Positions 62,451 to 64,000 of a stretch of 64,000 nt of DNA are shown here, piece by piece. The notes beneath the pieces are model-generated. The model saw only the letters and a list, made by a program, of their open reading frames with translations, was not told the DNA's origin and did no database searches. Both the position numbers and the translations under genes were made by a program. The stretch is from Bradysia coprophila (taxonomy: Eukaryota > Arthropoda > Insecta > Diptera > Sciaridae): contig NC_050738.1 of assembly GCF_014529535.1 (NCBI RefSeq), positions 5,188,140 to 5,252,139 on the forward strand, in the 5' to 3' direction. How positions within the stretch are numbered: position 1 is the stretch's first letter; each line of letters begins with the position of its first letter.

Positions 62451-64000
62451 ATTAGAACGCCATAACAACCACCTGCGATATGAGAGTGCAAGTAAACAAA
62501 TCAATTCATTGTTAAAGCTGTTTTCCGCTGTATAACAGATGGATTATACCAAACAAAAAAACATGTGATGGACCAGAAAAAAATGATGGTTAATAGATTA
62601 GCAAAGTCAAACATGCAGCGTAGTTACACGAAAGAGACGTCCAGGTGGAATTTTTAGATGTGAATTTTTTTGGCAAACATTATACCAAGAATTTCGTATT
62701 CGGTCCACCTGATGATTTCTGTTGGTTTTCTTTTGAATTTAATTAATTAATCTGTTATGTTGTTAAACATCAAAATCGGCGAGTGACGCCCCAAAGGTTC
62801 CTTCACACAAGTCTACACTTATCAACTAACGTCATTCGTAGCAAAAGGTCATAACGAAAAGGCTGAACGATTTGGTGAACTATATATCAATCATCGGCAT
62901 ACCGTTTTTCATAAACACCATACCCCGAACATCAAAACTTTTATCGTTATCATTTCCAAGATGTTGTTTTCACCACATCCCTGCTCTCATACGTAATAGC
63001 ATCATCAGACCGCAAATATCCAGTAACGATCGGATCGTTTTATTTTGAAAATAATAAAAAATATTTTCCATGCTCATTCCGAAACATTGTTCGGTGTGTG
63101 AGAGTGTATTGTGTGCTGGAGATTCTACGATTAATATTAACATTTATATTGCCTTTACAAAACTGCACTGGGCATATTAAAAACTATATGTTTATGTCTT
63201 CGAATATCATACCATGGATGGATATTCATATTCAAAAACGTAAAACGTTTTCATTGCATAACCAATAAAAACGCATTTTATGTTTATCCACTATTTTTGT
63301 TTTCGTCTCTATCTACAATATACATATAATACTCTCTACACATCGTGTATGCATTCCTCTTTTTTACATGAGTTACACACACGTAATAATAGTAAATACC
63401 AAACAGCAACCGTCATATAATTCATCATTATCATTTTATATACTCAGTTTTTTTAATATGAAGGACACGGAGTTCTTTCACCTGTGCGCTGCTTCATTTT
63501 ATTACACTACTGAGCAAACGAGCGAGCATAAGAATTTTATTGAATATATATAGTGAAACGCGGGAATATTATAGGTTTTTACAGCGCGACAGGCTCACAG
63601 AACCTAATACAAATAAAAAAAGTTTAAAACGAAAAAAAAATGAAGAAAAGAATTCTATTGCAGTAAAAATTGTGGATACGCATTCTCATTCCATCCATAT
63701 AGATTTATGCCACCATGTGTGATGATCTCGTGAAACTGACGTAAACATTGAGTAACAAAAATAATTTTTTTTTTATTATTATTTTCTCTGCATTTTTTTC
63801 CGATTTGTTATTGTTGATGTTATTGTCAGTGGTGCAGTGGTTATTAACTGTCCGAATCGACAGGCAAAATTTAAAAAAAAAGTCGTAAAAACTTGAAAAT
63901 TCCTCAGTTCTCTTTCACCTGGGATAGAAAAACCCTCCCATAAAACAAATACTGCACCGATATATAGTTAAATGTTTGTATAATCCAGGAGTACACACGT

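Larger units (their letters stand above)
34717..64000 (+). other. crp: AP-4 intron 2 (at least 29 kb), runs off the window
   Basis: I looked for an exon starting with the conserved AAILQQ helix 2 and found none, so the intron probably continues past 64,000. The DNA is AT-rich with many homopolymer runs and short frames lacking domains. Inserted repeats are at 41639-43368, 47731-47811, 54164-54332, 59047-59190 and 59937-60104. A decayed coding patch lies at about 61962-62450 on the minus strand. Outside these I see no gene or RNA. Confidence 0.55.

Overview
This window comes from an insect nuclear genome, most likely a nematoceran fly (Diptera). The DNA is AT-rich. The genes are split by very short introns (about 59 to 70 bp) with GT..AG borders, and the coding products match animal families. 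Long AT-rich introns and intergenic stretches are filled with foldback, MITE-like and short interspersed repeats. I see no operons, bacterial genes, CRISPR array, tRNA or rRNA. The species cannot be named from sequence alone.

Layout. Positions 1 to 24.5 kb form a compact, mixed-strand block of housekeeping genes: a TBC1D15/17-type Rab GTPase-activating protein (minus, 1867-4600); a small TPR plus MYND zinc-finger protein (plus, 6676-7794); a possible small secreted protein (minus, 8393-8647, weak); threonyl-tRNA synthetase in eight exons (plus, 10548-13734) with a possible second first exon; an Arkadia-like RING-H2 protein with a long acidic N-terminus (minus, 17489-18654); and a mitochondrial mTERF-family protein in five exons (plus, 19820-21523). 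The last two are divergently arranged about 1.2 kb apart.

From 24,552 to the right edge the window appears to lie inside one gene, the orthologue of transcription factor AP-4 (TFAP4; Drosophila cropped). The bHLH exon at 34554-34716 is unmistakable. A short first coding exon at 24552-24604 joins it in frame across a 9.9 kb intron. The next exon, which should carry helix 2, is not in the remaining 29 kb. Nearly all of 24.6-64 kb is therefore AP-4 intron plus inserted repeats.

Repeats dominate the unusual content: a family with GCCCCGTACGAAG ends in three long copies and a fragment, one copy carrying about eight 145-bp tandem units; a 997-bp element with CCGAGGGG inverted ends and an exact 6-bp target duplication; a nested palindrome near 31 kb; a 170-bp interspersed repeat in four copies, all in one orientation in the AP-4 introns; and several foldbacks. 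The genes do not form one pathway. I found no convincing new multi-gene system; the repeat families and the splicing oddities are the best leads.
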